Position numbers and translations under genes: made by a program. The notes under the pieces are model-generated. The model searched no databases. It was given only the letters and a program-made list of their open reading frames with translations, and was not told the origin of the DNA. A stretch of DNA of 64,000 nucleotides from Paenibacillus ferrarius (GTDB lineage: Bacteria > Bacillota > Bacilli > Paenibacillales > NBRC-103111): assembly GCF_002027705.1 (NCBI RefSeq), contig NZ_MBTG01000019.1, positions 1-64,000 on the forward strand, read 5' to 3'. The first letter of the stretch is position 1, and the number at the start of each line of letters is the position of its first letter. Shown here in pieces: positions 18,320-26,338 of the stretch.

Positions 18320-18470
18320 CGCTACCTGTTTGGTGGGGGTTGTTGCAAGTTTAGGCTTCCTAATCGCTCTCCACTCAGGTGAGCTGAATGAGAATAAGTT
18401 GCAAGCAAGCTGTGCTTCGCTGCCAACGTCCAATAACCAACGATCCGCAAAACGCGAAGGAGGTGTGTTC

Positions 18471-19385
18471 ATGTCAGTTCCCTTGTATCAGCTGCCAGAG
18501 CAGCAGCCTTTGGTATGGCAGCCAACGAGCGTGGAAGAGGCTGTGCATCTTAAGCATCAATGGGGAGATGACGCGGTGCTGGTCTCAGGTGGTACTTGGC
18601 TCCGTACGCGTTGGGAAAATGGCGTTTCGCCGCTCCCGCAGCATTTAATTAGTCTTGAACGCATTCAAGCTCTTTCTGGCTTAGCAATTGATGCCGGAGG
18701 GCTCATTCATATAGGGCCTTTGCTTCATTTGGCTGATTTAATGGATAACGAGTTAATGAGAGCGAGATGTCGGCTTTTGGTGCAGGCTTGTGCTGAGATT
18801 GCAGCCCCTTCTGTGCGGAACTTAGCCTCTATTGGCGGAAATGTCGTGACGCGCACAGGTGATTTGATTCCGGCACTGCTCGTGCTGGATGCGTTGGTGA
18901 TATGTTCTGATGGTCATACCGAGCAAGGCGTGTCTCTACAGAAATGGCTAGAGGGGCCTGTGCAGTCTTCTTTTGAAGTGATGACGGGAATCACGGTACC
19001 AACGATTGAACACACAGGTGAAGAACATACATTTGAGTTTTATTTGAAAGTGGGACGAAGAGAAACGTTCACGCCCTCTGTAGTCACTGTTGCCGGGAGG
19101 TTGAGATTAGCGCCGGATCGAACCATTCAAGGCATCGCGATAGCTGCGGGTGGAGGGAGTGCTGTGCCTGCGAGATTTAACGAGCTGGAGGCTATAACAA
19201 TCGGTCAGCCCTTATCTAAGCAACTGCTGCAATCCCTGCACAAAGGTATATCGGAGGGCTTCAATGCCGTAGCTGATGATTATGCAGGCGTCGCTTATCG
19301 GAAACAAACTGCAGCTAATCTCATCGTTTCCGAATGCTATAAAATTTGGCGAAGAGGGGGCGGGGCGGATGCTCCTAAATCGTGA
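18471..19385 (+). CDS. pucC: Xanthine dehydrogenase FAD-binding subunit (PucC)
   Basis: A 304-residue FAD-binding subunit of the molybdenum hydroxylase family (CoxM/XdhB type). It carries the flavin contacts LVSGGTWLRTRW near residue 36 and ASIGGNVVTRTGDLIPALLV near 117, and the C-terminal CO-dehydrogenase flavoprotein domain. It would pass electrons from the iron-sulfur centres to the final acceptor. ATG 18471 has a perfect AAGGAGGTG 5-6 bases upstream; the frame extends to 18330 without such a site. It overlaps pucD by 17 bases. Confidence 0.92.
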   Translation: MSVPLYQLPEQQPLVWQPTSVEEAVHLKHQWGDDAVLVSGGTWLRTRWENGVSPLPQHLISLERIQALSGLAIDAGGLIHIGPLLHLADLMDNELMRARCRLLVQACAEIAAPSVRNLASIGGNVVTRTGDLIPALLVLDALVICSDGHTEQGVSLQKWLEGPVQSSFEVMTGITVPTIEHTGEEHTFEFYLKVGRRETFTPSVVTVAGRLRLAPDRTIQGIAIAAGGGSAVPARFNELEAITIGQPLSKQLLQSLHKGISEGFNAVADDYAGVAYRKQTAANLIVSECYKIWRRGGGADAPKS

Positions 19386-21762
19386 AACGTATGCGAAAAG
19401 GTGGATTATCCGGCCTGACGGCGAGGAGAAGGTAACGGGCAAGCTGCGTTATTTAACGGATTTGACAGTACCCGGCATGCTGTATGGAAAGGTGTTGAGA
19501 AGTCGCTACCCCCATGCCTGGATTCTTTCTATAGATACAAGCAAGGCCAAACAAACGCCGGGTGTACGTGCTGTTGTGACTGCCAAGGATGTGCCAGGCC
19601 TGAATTTGTTTGGCATTGCTTTCCCCCATCAGCCTGTGTTCTGTCACGACCATGTTCGTTACATTGGAGATGCTTTAGCTGCCGTAGCTGCGGATACAGA
19701 AGAAATCGCTGAGCATGCGCTGAGCCTGATTGAAGTTATGTATGAACCCTTGCCTGCGGTAGATAATCCAGAAACGGCACTAGATGAAGGTGTCTTAAAG
19801 CTGCATCCGGAAGGGAACCTGCTGCATCGCACAAGCCTTCAGCAGGGAGAGGCAGAGGCGGCATTTGCAGGATGTGCCTACATCGTAGAAGAGACGTACT
19901 TTACGCCTCGACAAATGCACACTTATATGGAAACAGAGGGTGGCTTGTTTATTCCAGAGACGGATGGGCGGCTGACGGTATACTCACCAACGCAGCATGG
20001 CTACAAGGATCGGATGCAGCTGTCCCGAATTCTCGCCATGGAGGAGGAGCGCATTCGGGTAATTTCCAGCCCGATTGGCGGTTCTTTTGGGGGGAAGGAT
20101 GAGCTGAATGTGCAGCCTTTTGGTGCTTTGTTGGCGTTGACGACAGGTTCTCCAGTCAAGATGCATAACTCGCGCCGTGAATCTGTTATTGCCGGAATCA
20201 AGCGTCATCCTATGCGGATTAAGATGAAGACGGGAGTCGATGAAGCGGGTTATTTGATAGCCCATCAAGTTAGCATTTTGGCGGATACAGGGGCTTATGC
20301 GACTTTGGGGCGTGAGGTTTTGAATTTTGCTACGGAGCATGCAATCGGACCCTATAATATTCAGCATGTTGATGTACAAGGTACAAGTGTGTACACCAAT
20401 AACGGCGTATCCGGCGAGTTTCGGGGGTTTGGCGGCAATCAGGTGATTTTTGCCGTGGAAAGCCAAATCGAGCGATTGGCCGAGAAGCTTGGCATGGACG
20501 CTTGGGAGCTGCGCAAGCTGAACTTGCGCGCTCCGGGTGACCCAGGTCCGATGGGGCAGCAGATTGTGCAGACTGAGGGTGCCAGCCAAGTATGGAGTAA
20601 GGTGATGGAGTCGCCGCTCTGGGCGAAGCGAGAGAACGCAATGAAGCAAGGCGGAGCGGGCGAGGGTCAAGGCGAAACCCAAGACGAAACCCAAGACGAA
20701 ACCCAAGACGAAACGCAAGACGAAACGCAAGACGAAACGCAAGACGAAACCCAAGACCCATGGATCCGCCGGGGAATCGGCGCCGCCATGGTCATGCACG
20801 GCGCCGGGCTCGGCCTCGGCATCCCGGATCACTCCGGCGGCCGGCTCGAACTCACGCCGGAGGGCAAGATCCAGGCCTCCTTCGGCTTCGAGGAGTTCGG
20901 GCAAGGGCTTTACGCAGCACTGACGTTGATGCTGCAGGACAGCTTCGGCTGCGCCGTCGATGACATTAGCATCGTCATCGGGGATACGGACCGCGCGCCG
21001 AGCAGCGGGTCCAGCACGGCCTCACGCGCCACCACGATGATGTGGCGCGCCCTGCAGCGGCTGAAGCCGCCGCTCGTGCAGACGCTGCTTCAGCAGGCGT
21101 CTGTACTGGCGGGCATCGCAGCCGCAGAGCTGGCCACCGGCGCAGGTGGGATTCATCGCAAGGGCGATGAATCAGGCTTGCCGGTGGTGACGTATGCGCA
21201 GTTGGCGAAGGCTGCCGAGGCAGCAGCTAAGCCGATTCTTGCGCATACGGAATTCGACTACCCGACGACGCCCGAAGGGCTGGTCGGGGCTCATTATTTG
21301 TACACCTACGCAGCGGTAATCGTTGAGGTGGAAGTGAACCTGCTGACCGGGCGAGTGAAGGTCATGCAGACCGATCACGTCATCGCAGCGGGGCCTGTCA
21401 TTAACCCGATGGGGTTCCTCGGACAGATCGAAGGCGGCAGCGGCATGGCCCTTGGTTTTACGTTGACTGAGGATGCCATTATGAAAGAAAGCATGTATGT
21501 GCGGCACAATTTGGATACGTATTTGGTTCCAACGGTTAAGGATAGTCCACCGATTATTCGGGTAGAAGCTATAGAAGATTTACCCGAAGGGGATACCTTC
21601 GGACCAAGGGGAGTTGGAGAAATCGGCTCCGTTGGGTTGGCTCCGGCGATTACCGCAGCGGTTCGGCAAGCGACCGGCATTTGGGTGAATCGATTGCCCA
21701 TATCACCAGAAGACATCGTGCAGTCCATCGATTGGTTAGAAAGGGTGGAGGCCATTGATTAA
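19369..21762 (+). CDS. pucD: Xanthine dehydrogenase molybdenum-binding subunit (PucD)
   Basis: The 797-residue catalytic subunit that hydroxylates (hypo)xanthine to urate. The first domain (aldehyde oxidase a/b hammerhead) is near residues 20-130. Cofactor-binding segments include GGSFGGKDEL near 238 and GEFRGFGGNQ near 347, and the conserved active-site Glu is in GVGEIGSVG near 748. Residues about 434-461 are an unusual acidic DETQ repeat not expected in the family. The bases after it, to about 21160, are much richer in G and C than the rest. The start is ATG 19369, inside the end of pucC, behind GAGGGGG. Confidence 0.92.
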   Translation: MLLNRETYAKRWIIRPDGEEKVTGKLRYLTDLTVPGMLYGKVLRSRYPHAWILSIDTSKAKQTPGVRAVVTAKDVPGLNLFGIAFPHQPVFCHDHVRYIGDALAAVAADTEEIAEHALSLIEVMYEPLPAVDNPETALDEGVLKLHPEGNLLHRTSLQQGEAEAAFAGCAYIVEETYFTPRQMHTYMETEGGLFIPETDGRLTVYSPTQHGYKDRMQLSRILAMEEERIRVISSPIGGSFGGKDELNVQPFGALLALTTGSPVKMHNSRRESVIAGIKRHPMRIKMKTGVDEAGYLIAHQVSILADTGAYATLGREVLNFATEHAIGPYNIQHVDVQGTSVYTNNGVSGEFRGFGGNQVIFAVESQIERLAEKLGMDAWELRKLNLRAPGDPGPMGQQIVQTEGASQVWSKVMESPLWAKRENAMKQGGAGEGQGETQDETQDETQDETQDETQDETQDETQDPWIRRGIGAAMVMHGAGLGLGIPDHSGGRLELTPEGKIQASFGFEEFGQGLYAALTLMLQDSFGCAVDDISIVIGDTDRAPSSGSSTASRATTMMWRALQRLKPPLVQTLLQQASVLAGIAAAELATGAGGIHRKGDESGLPVVTYAQLAKAAEAAAKPILAHTEFDYPTTPEGLVGAHYLYTYAAVIVEVEVNLLTGRVKVMQTDHVIAAGPVINPMGFLGQIEGGSGMALGFTLTEDAIMKESMYVRHNLDTYLVPTVKDSPPIIRVEAIEDLPEGDTFGPRGVGEIGSVGLAPAITAAVRQATGIWVNRLPISPEDIVQSIDWLERVEAID
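20668..20751 (+). repeat. Seven tandem 12-base repeats inside pucD
   Basis: Seven in-frame copies of CAAGACGAAACS (the first has GGC for GAC) encode a run of Gln-Asp/Gly-Glu-Thr. The near identity of the copies indicates recent slippage expansion. It adds about 28 residues between two conserved parts of PucD without breaking the frame. Confidence 0.92.
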
Positions 21763-22240
21763 TACAACTTATGTGTTGGAGTGTTCCATAAACGGCAAAC
21801 CAGTAGCGCTACCTGTACCCGCAGCCAAACGGATGTCTGATATTTTGCGCGATGACCTCCTTTTAACAGGGACCAAGGTGTCATGTGAAATTGGACGCTG
21901 CGGCGCCTGTATGGTACTGCTGGATGGCAAGCCAGTGAACTCCTGTCTGCTCATGGCCTATCAAGCGGCTGGCAAGAAGATCACAACCATCGAGGGGATA
22001 TCCGAAGGAGAGGGTCTACATCCAATCCAACAAGCGATGCTGGAGGAGGGAGGGTTGCAGTGCGGTTATTGCACCGCAGGGATGGTCGTTACGCTCACAG
22101 CCTTATGGGAGAAGAATCCTGCGCCGAACAGGGCAGAGGCAGAACAAGCATTGTGCGGGAATATATGCCGATGCACGGGTTATGAAGGTATTTTCAGAGC
22201 TGTAGAAAGATGTGGGTTGTCGATAAAAAGAGAGGGGTAG
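21755..22240 (+). CDS. pucE: Xanthine dehydrogenase [2Fe-2S] subunit (PucE)
   Basis: The 161-residue iron-sulfur subunit. An N-terminal plant-type ferredoxin domain has Cys residues in SCEIGRCGAC and the following NSC. The C-terminal helical domain binds the second cluster through QCGYCTAGM and CGNICRCTGYEGI. It starts at TTG 21755 behind GGAGG, overlapping pucD by 8 bases. With PucC and PucD it makes the complete three-subunit enzyme. Confidence 0.93.
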   Translation: MINTTYVLECSINGKPVALPVPAAKRMSDILRDDLLLTGTKVSCEIGRCGACMVLLDGKPVNSCLLMAYQAAGKKITTIEGISEGEGLHPIQQAMLEEGGLQCGYCTAGMVVTLTALWEKNPAPNRAEAEQALCGNICRCTGYEGIFRAVERCGLSIKREG

Positions 22241-22248
22241 AAGCCATT

Positions 22249-23394
22249 ATGCCAAAAAAACTGACGCTTGTTCTAACTGCAATCTTCCTTATGATCATGA
22301 CAGCTTGCTCTGCAAAATCGACGGATACGAGTGTGGCAACAACACCGGGAAGCTCACCTGCTGCAACACAAGCAACAACCGCAACTCCGCAAGCTGATAA
22401 AAAATTGCCCAGAGTCGCCTTTGTCTATATCGGTGTTCCCGGTGATGGCGGTTGGACGTATGAACACGATCAGGGGCGTATCATGCTAGAGAAAGAGCTG
22501 GGTATTAAAGCCACAACAGTTGAAAATATCCCGGAAGGCCCAGACGCAGAGCGGGTATTTGAGGAGCTGGCTCAGAAGAACGAGATTGTATTCGGCACCT
22601 CTTTTGGTTACATGGATGCTATGGTTAATGTAGCTTCTAAACATCCCAATGTGAAATTTTTACATGCAACAGGCTACAAAACGTCCCCTAATTTGGGAAC
22701 TTACATGGGGCGCGAATACCAAAGTGCCTACCTCGTAGGCATGGCAGCCGGCAAAATGACCAAAAACAATCACCTGGGCTATGTCGGTGCATTCCCGATT
22801 CCCGAAGTTATTTACACAATTAATGCTTTCACACTTGGCGCTCAAAGCGTGAATCCGGATATCGATGTATCCGTTGTTTGGAGCAACACGTGGTTTGATC
22901 CAGCAACAGAGAAACAAGCAGCGATTTCTTTGCTCGACAAAGGCGTGGATGTATTGGCGGCTTATCAGGATTCACCTGCCAGCATTCAAGCGGCTGCGGA
23001 ACGTAAAGTTTGGGGAATCGGCAATGACTCCGATATGAACAGATTTGCGCCAGAGACCTACATTTCGAATCCGAAATGGAACTGGGGACCTTATTATGTG
23101 AAAACGGTGAAAAGCATCATGGACGGCACATGGAAGTCAGAGGCCTATTTTGGAAGTATGAAAGATGGAATTACAGACATTGCGCCTCTAGGTAAGAATG
23201 TGCCGGCTGATGTCAAAGTGCTCGTGGAGAAGAAAAAGCAAGACATTTTGGCAGGAACCTTTGAGGTGTTCCAAGGTCCGCTTATTGATCAAGACGGGAA
23301 AGTCCGCTATGAGCAAGGCAAAAAGATGACAGACGAAGAGATTTTAGGCACAACGTGGTTTGTTAAGGGGATTAAGGGTGTCATTCCGAAATAA
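22249..23394 (+). CDS. BMP-family nucleoside-binding lipoprotein
   Basis: A 381-residue substrate-binding lipoprotein of the basic membrane protein (BMP/PnrA/NupN) family. The signal peptide ends in the lipobox IMTAC-S, followed by a Ser/Thr/Ala linker. The binding domain opens with RVAFVYIGVPGDGGWTYEHDQG, a typical BMP start. It probably supplies purine nucleosides or bases to the NupOPQ-like transporter at 3626-7250, which lacks its own binding protein there. ATG 22249 is chosen over the upstream open frame because of AGAGGGG at 22231 and the signal peptide. It directly follows pucE. Confidence 0.9.
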   Translation: MPKKLTLVLTAIFLMIMTACSAKSTDTSVATTPGSSPAATQATTATPQADKKLPRVAFVYIGVPGDGGWTYEHDQGRIMLEKELGIKATTVENIPEGPDAERVFEELAQKNEIVFGTSFGYMDAMVNVASKHPNVKFLHATGYKTSPNLGTYMGREYQSAYLVGMAAGKMTKNNHLGYVGAFPIPEVIYTINAFTLGAQSVNPDIDVSVVWSNTWFDPATEKQAAISLLDKGVDVLAAYQDSPASIQAAAERKVWGIGNDSDMNRFAPETYISNPKWNWGPYYVKTVKSIMDGTWKSEAYFGSMKDGITDIAPLGKNVPADVKVLVEKKKQDILAGTFEVFQGPLIDQDGKVRYEQGKKMTDEEILGTTWFVKGIKGVIPK

Positions 23395-23414
23395 GTGAAA
23401 AAGGGGAAAGGGCG

Positions 23415-24392
23415 ATGACGATACAAGATACAGCATTGCTTAGTGAGTGGCATCCCGTTTTGTTGTCGTCAGCACTTGGGGATGAGCCGGTTCCTGTCAC
23501 GGTATTAGGTGAAAAAGCAGCCGTTTTCCGCACCTCGCAAGGCGTTCACGCGTTCAAAGATCTATGCATTCACCGGGGCGTACCGCTTTCGTTGGGCAAA
23601 GTGAAGGATGATGAGCTCGTATGTGCATATCACGGTTGGTCTTACAATGGCTGCGGTACATGTACGCGAATTCCGTCTTTACCTGCGGACCGAGCGATTC
23701 CGACGAAAGCTAGGGCATTCGTGTATGGCTGTGTGGAAGCTCACGGATTCATCTGGGTATGTCTGGGGCTTCCGCAAAGTCCGTTGCCGAAGGTGAGCAG
23801 TTTCATTCCTGATGGTTTCAAGGAAGTGCTCATGGGGCCATACACCTTGCAAGCAGCAGGGCCGCGCATTATCGAGAATTTCCTTGATGTATCCCATCTC
23901 ATGTTCGTGCATGAGGGCTTGCTGGGCGATAGCGAGTTTGCTGAAATAGGGGATTATCAAGTTAATGAGGAAAATGGTGTGCTCACCTCGGATGAAATCG
24001 TCGTGTATCAACCTGATCCCGATGGCACGGGGCGCGGCGTACATAGCCGATACGTATACGAAGTATTCGGTCCGCTCTGTGTCGCTTTTACCAAAAGAGA
24101 TCATGGTACGGATCACATCTTCCGGTTGTTCCTGATGGTGCTGCCGGTGACGGAGCAGATGAGCAAAGCCTTCATGCTGAAGCAGAGGAATTATGCTTAC
24201 GAGGAGTCGGATGAGATTTTCGTCAAATTTCAAGATCTGCTCATCGAGCAAGATCGGGTTATGGTCGAGAATCAAAAGCCTGAGCTGCTGCCTCTGGATC
24301 TGCAAGCGGAGCTGCATCTGAACACGGACCGTTTGAGCATCGCATATCGCAAACGGCTTCGAGAGCTAGGCGTTAGCTTCGGAACGGCTTAA
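23415..24392 (+). CDS. Rieske non-heme iron oxygenase, possibly acting on purines
   Basis: A 325-residue ring-hydroxylating or demethylating oxygenase alpha subunit. The N-terminal Rieske [2Fe-2S] centre is given by CIHRGVPLSLG near residue 52 and CAYHGWSYNGCG near 72. The mononuclear iron site is in ENFLDVSHLMFVHEG near 154. No reductase gene accompanies it. In Klebsiella the Rieske enzyme HpxD oxidises hypoxanthine to xanthine in a purine cluster. The same context here suggests a purine or methylpurine substrate, but vanillate-demethylase-like activity is also possible. The RBS is AAGGGGAAAGGG, with ATG 23415. Confidence 0.85.
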   Translation: MTIQDTALLSEWHPVLLSSALGDEPVPVTVLGEKAAVFRTSQGVHAFKDLCIHRGVPLSLGKVKDDELVCAYHGWSYNGCGTCTRIPSLPADRAIPTKARAFVYGCVEAHGFIWVCLGLPQSPLPKVSSFIPDGFKEVLMGPYTLQAAGPRIIENFLDVSHLMFVHEGLLGDSEFAEIGDYQVNEENGVLTSDEIVVYQPDPDGTGRGVHSRYVYEVFGPLCVAFTKRDHGTDHIFRLFLMVLPVTEQMSKAFMLKQRNYAYEESDEIFVKFQDLLIEQDRVMVENQKPELLPLDLQAELHLNTDRLSIAYRKRLRELGVSFGTA

Positions 24393-24397
24393 TACAT

Positions 24398-24463
24398 AAA
24401 GACGCTGTGACGTGTGAGCGAGAAAAAGAAATTTTTCGCTTATACGGAAGCAGCGTCTTTATT
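24398..24463. terminator. Bidirectional terminator between the Rieske gene and sda
   Basis: AAAGACGCTG at 24398-24407 pairs with CAGCGTCTTT at 24451-24460. An inner GCGAGAAAAA/ATTTTTCGC helix lengthens the stem. A/T runs on both sides suit termination of both converging units. The sda stop codon lies in its outer arm. Confidence 0.75.
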
Positions 24464-24635
24464 CACGTTCCCCCTCTCTGAGGGTACAGGGGGGCAGCTT
24501 GTCTATGTTGATGTTCCTTTTTTTGATTTCGATAAGAAGGAGTTGTATGAATTCCTTCTCTAATTTTAAATCAATAGAGCTGAAATAGGCATCTATCAGC
24601 CTTTGACTGCTAAGCGATTTCATCATGGTCCTCAT
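24459..24635 (-). CDS. sda: Sporulation checkpoint kinase inhibitor Sda
   Basis: A small gene, 58 codons if started at 24635 or 54 if started at 24623. The core SSQRLIDAYFSSIDLKLEKE followed by FIQLLLIEIKKR matches the helical hairpin of Sda (B. subtilis: LSDELLIESYFKATEMNL, then FIELIENEIKRR). Sda binds the dimerisation domain of sporulation kinases and blocks their autophosphorylation when DNA replication is disturbed. The C-terminal tail, about 20 residues after IKKR, is longer than in B. subtilis. ATG 24635 has AGGAA 5 bases upstream; ATG 24623 is preceded by GAGGACC. It follows the unknown gene on the same strand by 12 bases, so they are probably one operon. Confidence 0.82.
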   Translation of the reverse strand: MRTMMKSLSSQRLIDAYFSSIDLKLEKEFIQLLLIEIKKRNINIDKLPPCTLREGERE

Positions 24636-24647
24636 ACATTTCCTGCA

Positions 24648-25085
24648 TTATTTTCGTTTTCTGCTATTTTTAAGCAGCGTCATTCTTCGGGAATGCCGCA
24701 ACCAAGAGTAGTACGTTTTTAAATCACGCAATTCCATTGTCTCCGACATTCGTCCAAGAAACGTAATCACGATCATTTTATGTAAAGGGTTGCCTATAAG
24801 ATCCGATTCCGTTTCATCTACCGTAAATTGCACAACCATAAGCAGATCATCATCAATCACATAGACTTCTTCTTCATTTCGATAGTAAGATGCGATGTTG
24901 CCGTTCTTGAGCTTATCCCATAAGAAAGAGCAGATTTCTTCAAGCTTGGTATTTTCGTTTCCAATACGACTGCACCAGCGGCTATGCGCATGATGAGTGA
25001 TGACGATATCCACAATTTTCTTGTCAGCTAGTTCGATGTAAAAGGGATCGTAGGTACTCCAACGGCTCAATGTTTTATCTTTCAT
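24648..25085 (-). CDS. Conserved-looking protein of unknown function, co-transcribed with sda
   Basis: A 145-residue soluble protein with no signal peptide or membrane segment. I do not recognise the family with certainty. The segment IVITHHAHSRWCSRIG followed by alternating strands (VYVIDDDLLMVVQF, HKMIVITFLGRM) resembles small RelE/DUF4258-like folds, but that is only an impression. The start ATG 25085 has a perfect AGAGGAG 8 bases upstream; the frame opens earlier at 25112. It is transcribed away from the Rpn remnant and into sda. Confidence 0.65.
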   Translation of the reverse strand: MKDKTLSRWSTYDPFYIELADKKIVDIVITHHAHSRWCSRIGNENTKLEEICSFLWDKLKNGNIASYYRNEEEVYVIDDDLLMVVQFTVDETESDLIGNPLHKMIVITFLGRMSETMELRDLKTYYSWLRHSRRMTLLKNSRKRK

Positions 25086-25194
25086 ACCCAGAACTCCTCT
25101 CTGCTCAACCATAGATGTAAAAAAATTTCCATATTTATACTAATTATCATAATGTTAACTCGCTTTGGTGGCATCACAAATATGAAAGGGTTGA

Positions 25195-25222
25195 ATGCAA
25201 ATATTTTGCATGATCATGCAAA
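25195..25222. promoter_or_regulatory. Nested TTTGCAT palindromes, candidate operator
   Basis: ATGCAAA-TAT-TTTGCAT spans 25195-25211. A perfect 18-base palindrome, TTTGCATGATCATGCAAA, spans 25205-25222 and shares its left arm. More TTTGC/GCAAA half-sites follow near 25236, 25246 and 25285. The cluster lies between the divergent unknown gene and the Rpn remnant, just upstream of the latter's promoter. Confidence 0.5.
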
Positions 25223-25246
25223 GTGTGTAAATATTTTTGCGTTAGT

Positions 25247-25276
25247 TTGCAAATGGATGGAATGAGCTTGTATAAT
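25247..25276 (+). promoter_or_regulatory. Promoter upstream of the truncated rpn gene
   Basis: TTGCAA at 25247-25252 and a perfect TATAAT at 25271-25276 are spaced by 18 bases. The frame that follows begins almost at the expected transcription start, so the first usable codon is probably ATG 25312 (after AGGAG at 25293) or a later internal start. Confidence 0.5.
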
Positions 25277-25284
25277 GCTAACTT

Positions 25285-25938
25285 TTGCATTCAGGAGTGA
25301 ATTGTATAGAAATGCAGTTGTTTAATAAATACGATATTGAAAAACGAAGCTTATATTTATGGTCCAAATTGTACGAAGCACAGTTAAGTGAGGGACAAAA
25401 GTATAAAGAGCTGAATAAATGTATAACGATTAATATTCTAAACTACTCATTTTTGCCGGATACACCTTACCATAGTATTTTTCAGCTTAGGGAGATTGTC
25501 ACTCAACTGCCGTTGATCGATGATATAGAGCTCCATTTCATTGAATTGCCTAAGTTGAAGGAAAACGCTGTGAGCCTTGAAGAAGGTTTGGTGAAATGGC
25601 TGCTGTTTCTGAAAGGAACCGAGAAGGAAAAGTGGAAGGTGCTGGCTATGAATGAACCGCAACTTCGTAAAGCAATGGATACCTTGGAGTTTTTGAGCCA
25701 GAATGAAGAGGCAAGAAGGCTGTATGAGATGAGGCAGAAGGCTTTGCATGATGAGGCTTCGATGCTTTATGGGGCAAGGGAAGAAGGTAAAGCTGAAGGT
25801 AAAGCGGAAGGTAGAGCTGAGGGTAAATTCGAAGTGGCAAGGAATATGCTGGGTGAAGGCATCCAGGTTTCTCTGATTAGTAGAATGACGGGTTTGTCTG
25901 AGCAGGAGATTGAGAGGTTGAAGGGGCAGCGGCATTAG
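25285..25938 (+). CDS. 5'-truncated Rpn-family nuclease gene (PD-(D/E)XK transposase family remnant)
   Basis: A 217-codon frame starting at TTG 25285. From IEMQLFNKYDIEKRS onward it aligns with the full Rpn protein at 31195, but about 78 N-terminal residues are missing, including the catalytic Asp strand. The E-x-Q of the nuclease site remains. The C-terminal half keeps the charged (EGKAEGKAEGR) repeat and the helix-turn-helix-like end. ATG 25648 has AAGGTG 6 bases upstream, so a 96-residue C-terminal protein could be made. It is probably a decayed copy; a function for the short form is speculative. Confidence 0.8.
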   Translation: MHSGVNCIEMQLFNKYDIEKRSLYLWSKLYEAQLSEGQKYKELNKCITINILNYSFLPDTPYHSIFQLREIVTQLPLIDDIELHFIELPKLKENAVSLEEGLVKWLLFLKGTEKEKWKVLAMNEPQLRKAMDTLEFLSQNEEARRLYEMRQKALHDEASMLYGAREEGKAEGKAEGRAEGKFEVARNMLGEGIQVSLISRMTGLSEQEIERLKGQRH

Positions 25939-26009
25939 GAATTGAATGTAAAAGGCAGATGAACGTGTCTTATTTAATCAATATAATCGTTGTATCCACT
26001 TTAATGTGT

Positions 26010-26058
26010 AAAAAAGGACTGTATAATTAGCCAGTGGCTAGTTATACAATCCTTTTTT
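26010..26058. terminator. Bidirectional terminator between the rpn remnant and comX
   Basis: A near-perfect stem pairs AAAAAAGGACTGTATAA and AGCC with GGCT and TTATACAATCCTTTTTT. A-run and T-run on opposite sides allow termination of both the + strand rpn remnant and the - strand comX candidate. Confidence 0.85.
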
Positions 26059-26080
26059 ATTTGGTAGAATAAGACTAGTA

Positions 26081-26266
26081 TTATGTCCAAGAACTTTGAA
26101 CACCGACTAATTGGCTTGTTCTTACATCTGTAAAGCTTTTTTTTACAGCAGCAGATTCACTAGCAGATAATTCATTAATACTTAGCTTATCGATACTCTG
26201 TAATTCCACTTTCTTCATCATGTGGACTAGTTCATGCAATTTTGGATTTAATTGAATAGTTGCCAT
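26081..26266 (-). CDS. comX: Candidate ComX-type quorum-sensing prepeptide
   Basis: A 61-residue peptide ending ...LVGVQSSWT, with its only Trp at position 60. ComX pheromones are cut from the C-terminus of 50-75 residue precursors and prenylated by ComQ on a Trp near the end, so length and Trp position fit. The middle NELSASESAAVKKSF resembles the region before the pheromone in ComX precursors, but overall identity to known ComX is low. AGAGGGG lies 10 bases before ATG 26266. It is divergent from comP, separated by 72 bases, and ends in its own terminator. A link to comP/comA/comQ next door supports the call; it remains a prediction. Confidence 0.62.
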   Translation of the reverse strand: MATIQLNPKLHELVHMMKKVELQSIDKLSINELSASESAAVKKSFTDVRTSQLVGVQSSWT

Positions 26267-26338
26267 AATGTCGTACCCCTCTCGAATGGTTGAAATACAA
26301 AAGTATTATATCAAATAATTGGAAAGCTAGGACACGAA
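26267..26338. promoter_or_regulatory. Divergent comX-comP intergenic region
   Basis: The 72 bases hold overlapping -10-like hexamers: TATAAT on the - strand (26305-26310) toward comX and TATTAT on the + strand (26304-26309) toward comP. No good -35 is seen for either, which suggests activator dependence. No ComA-type TTGCGG/CCGCAA box was found. Confidence 0.4.

Noticed and set aside
19984-20904. 306-codon - strand frame
   Set aside because: Antisense to pucD; its length is partly due to the 12-base repeat, which is open in several frames.
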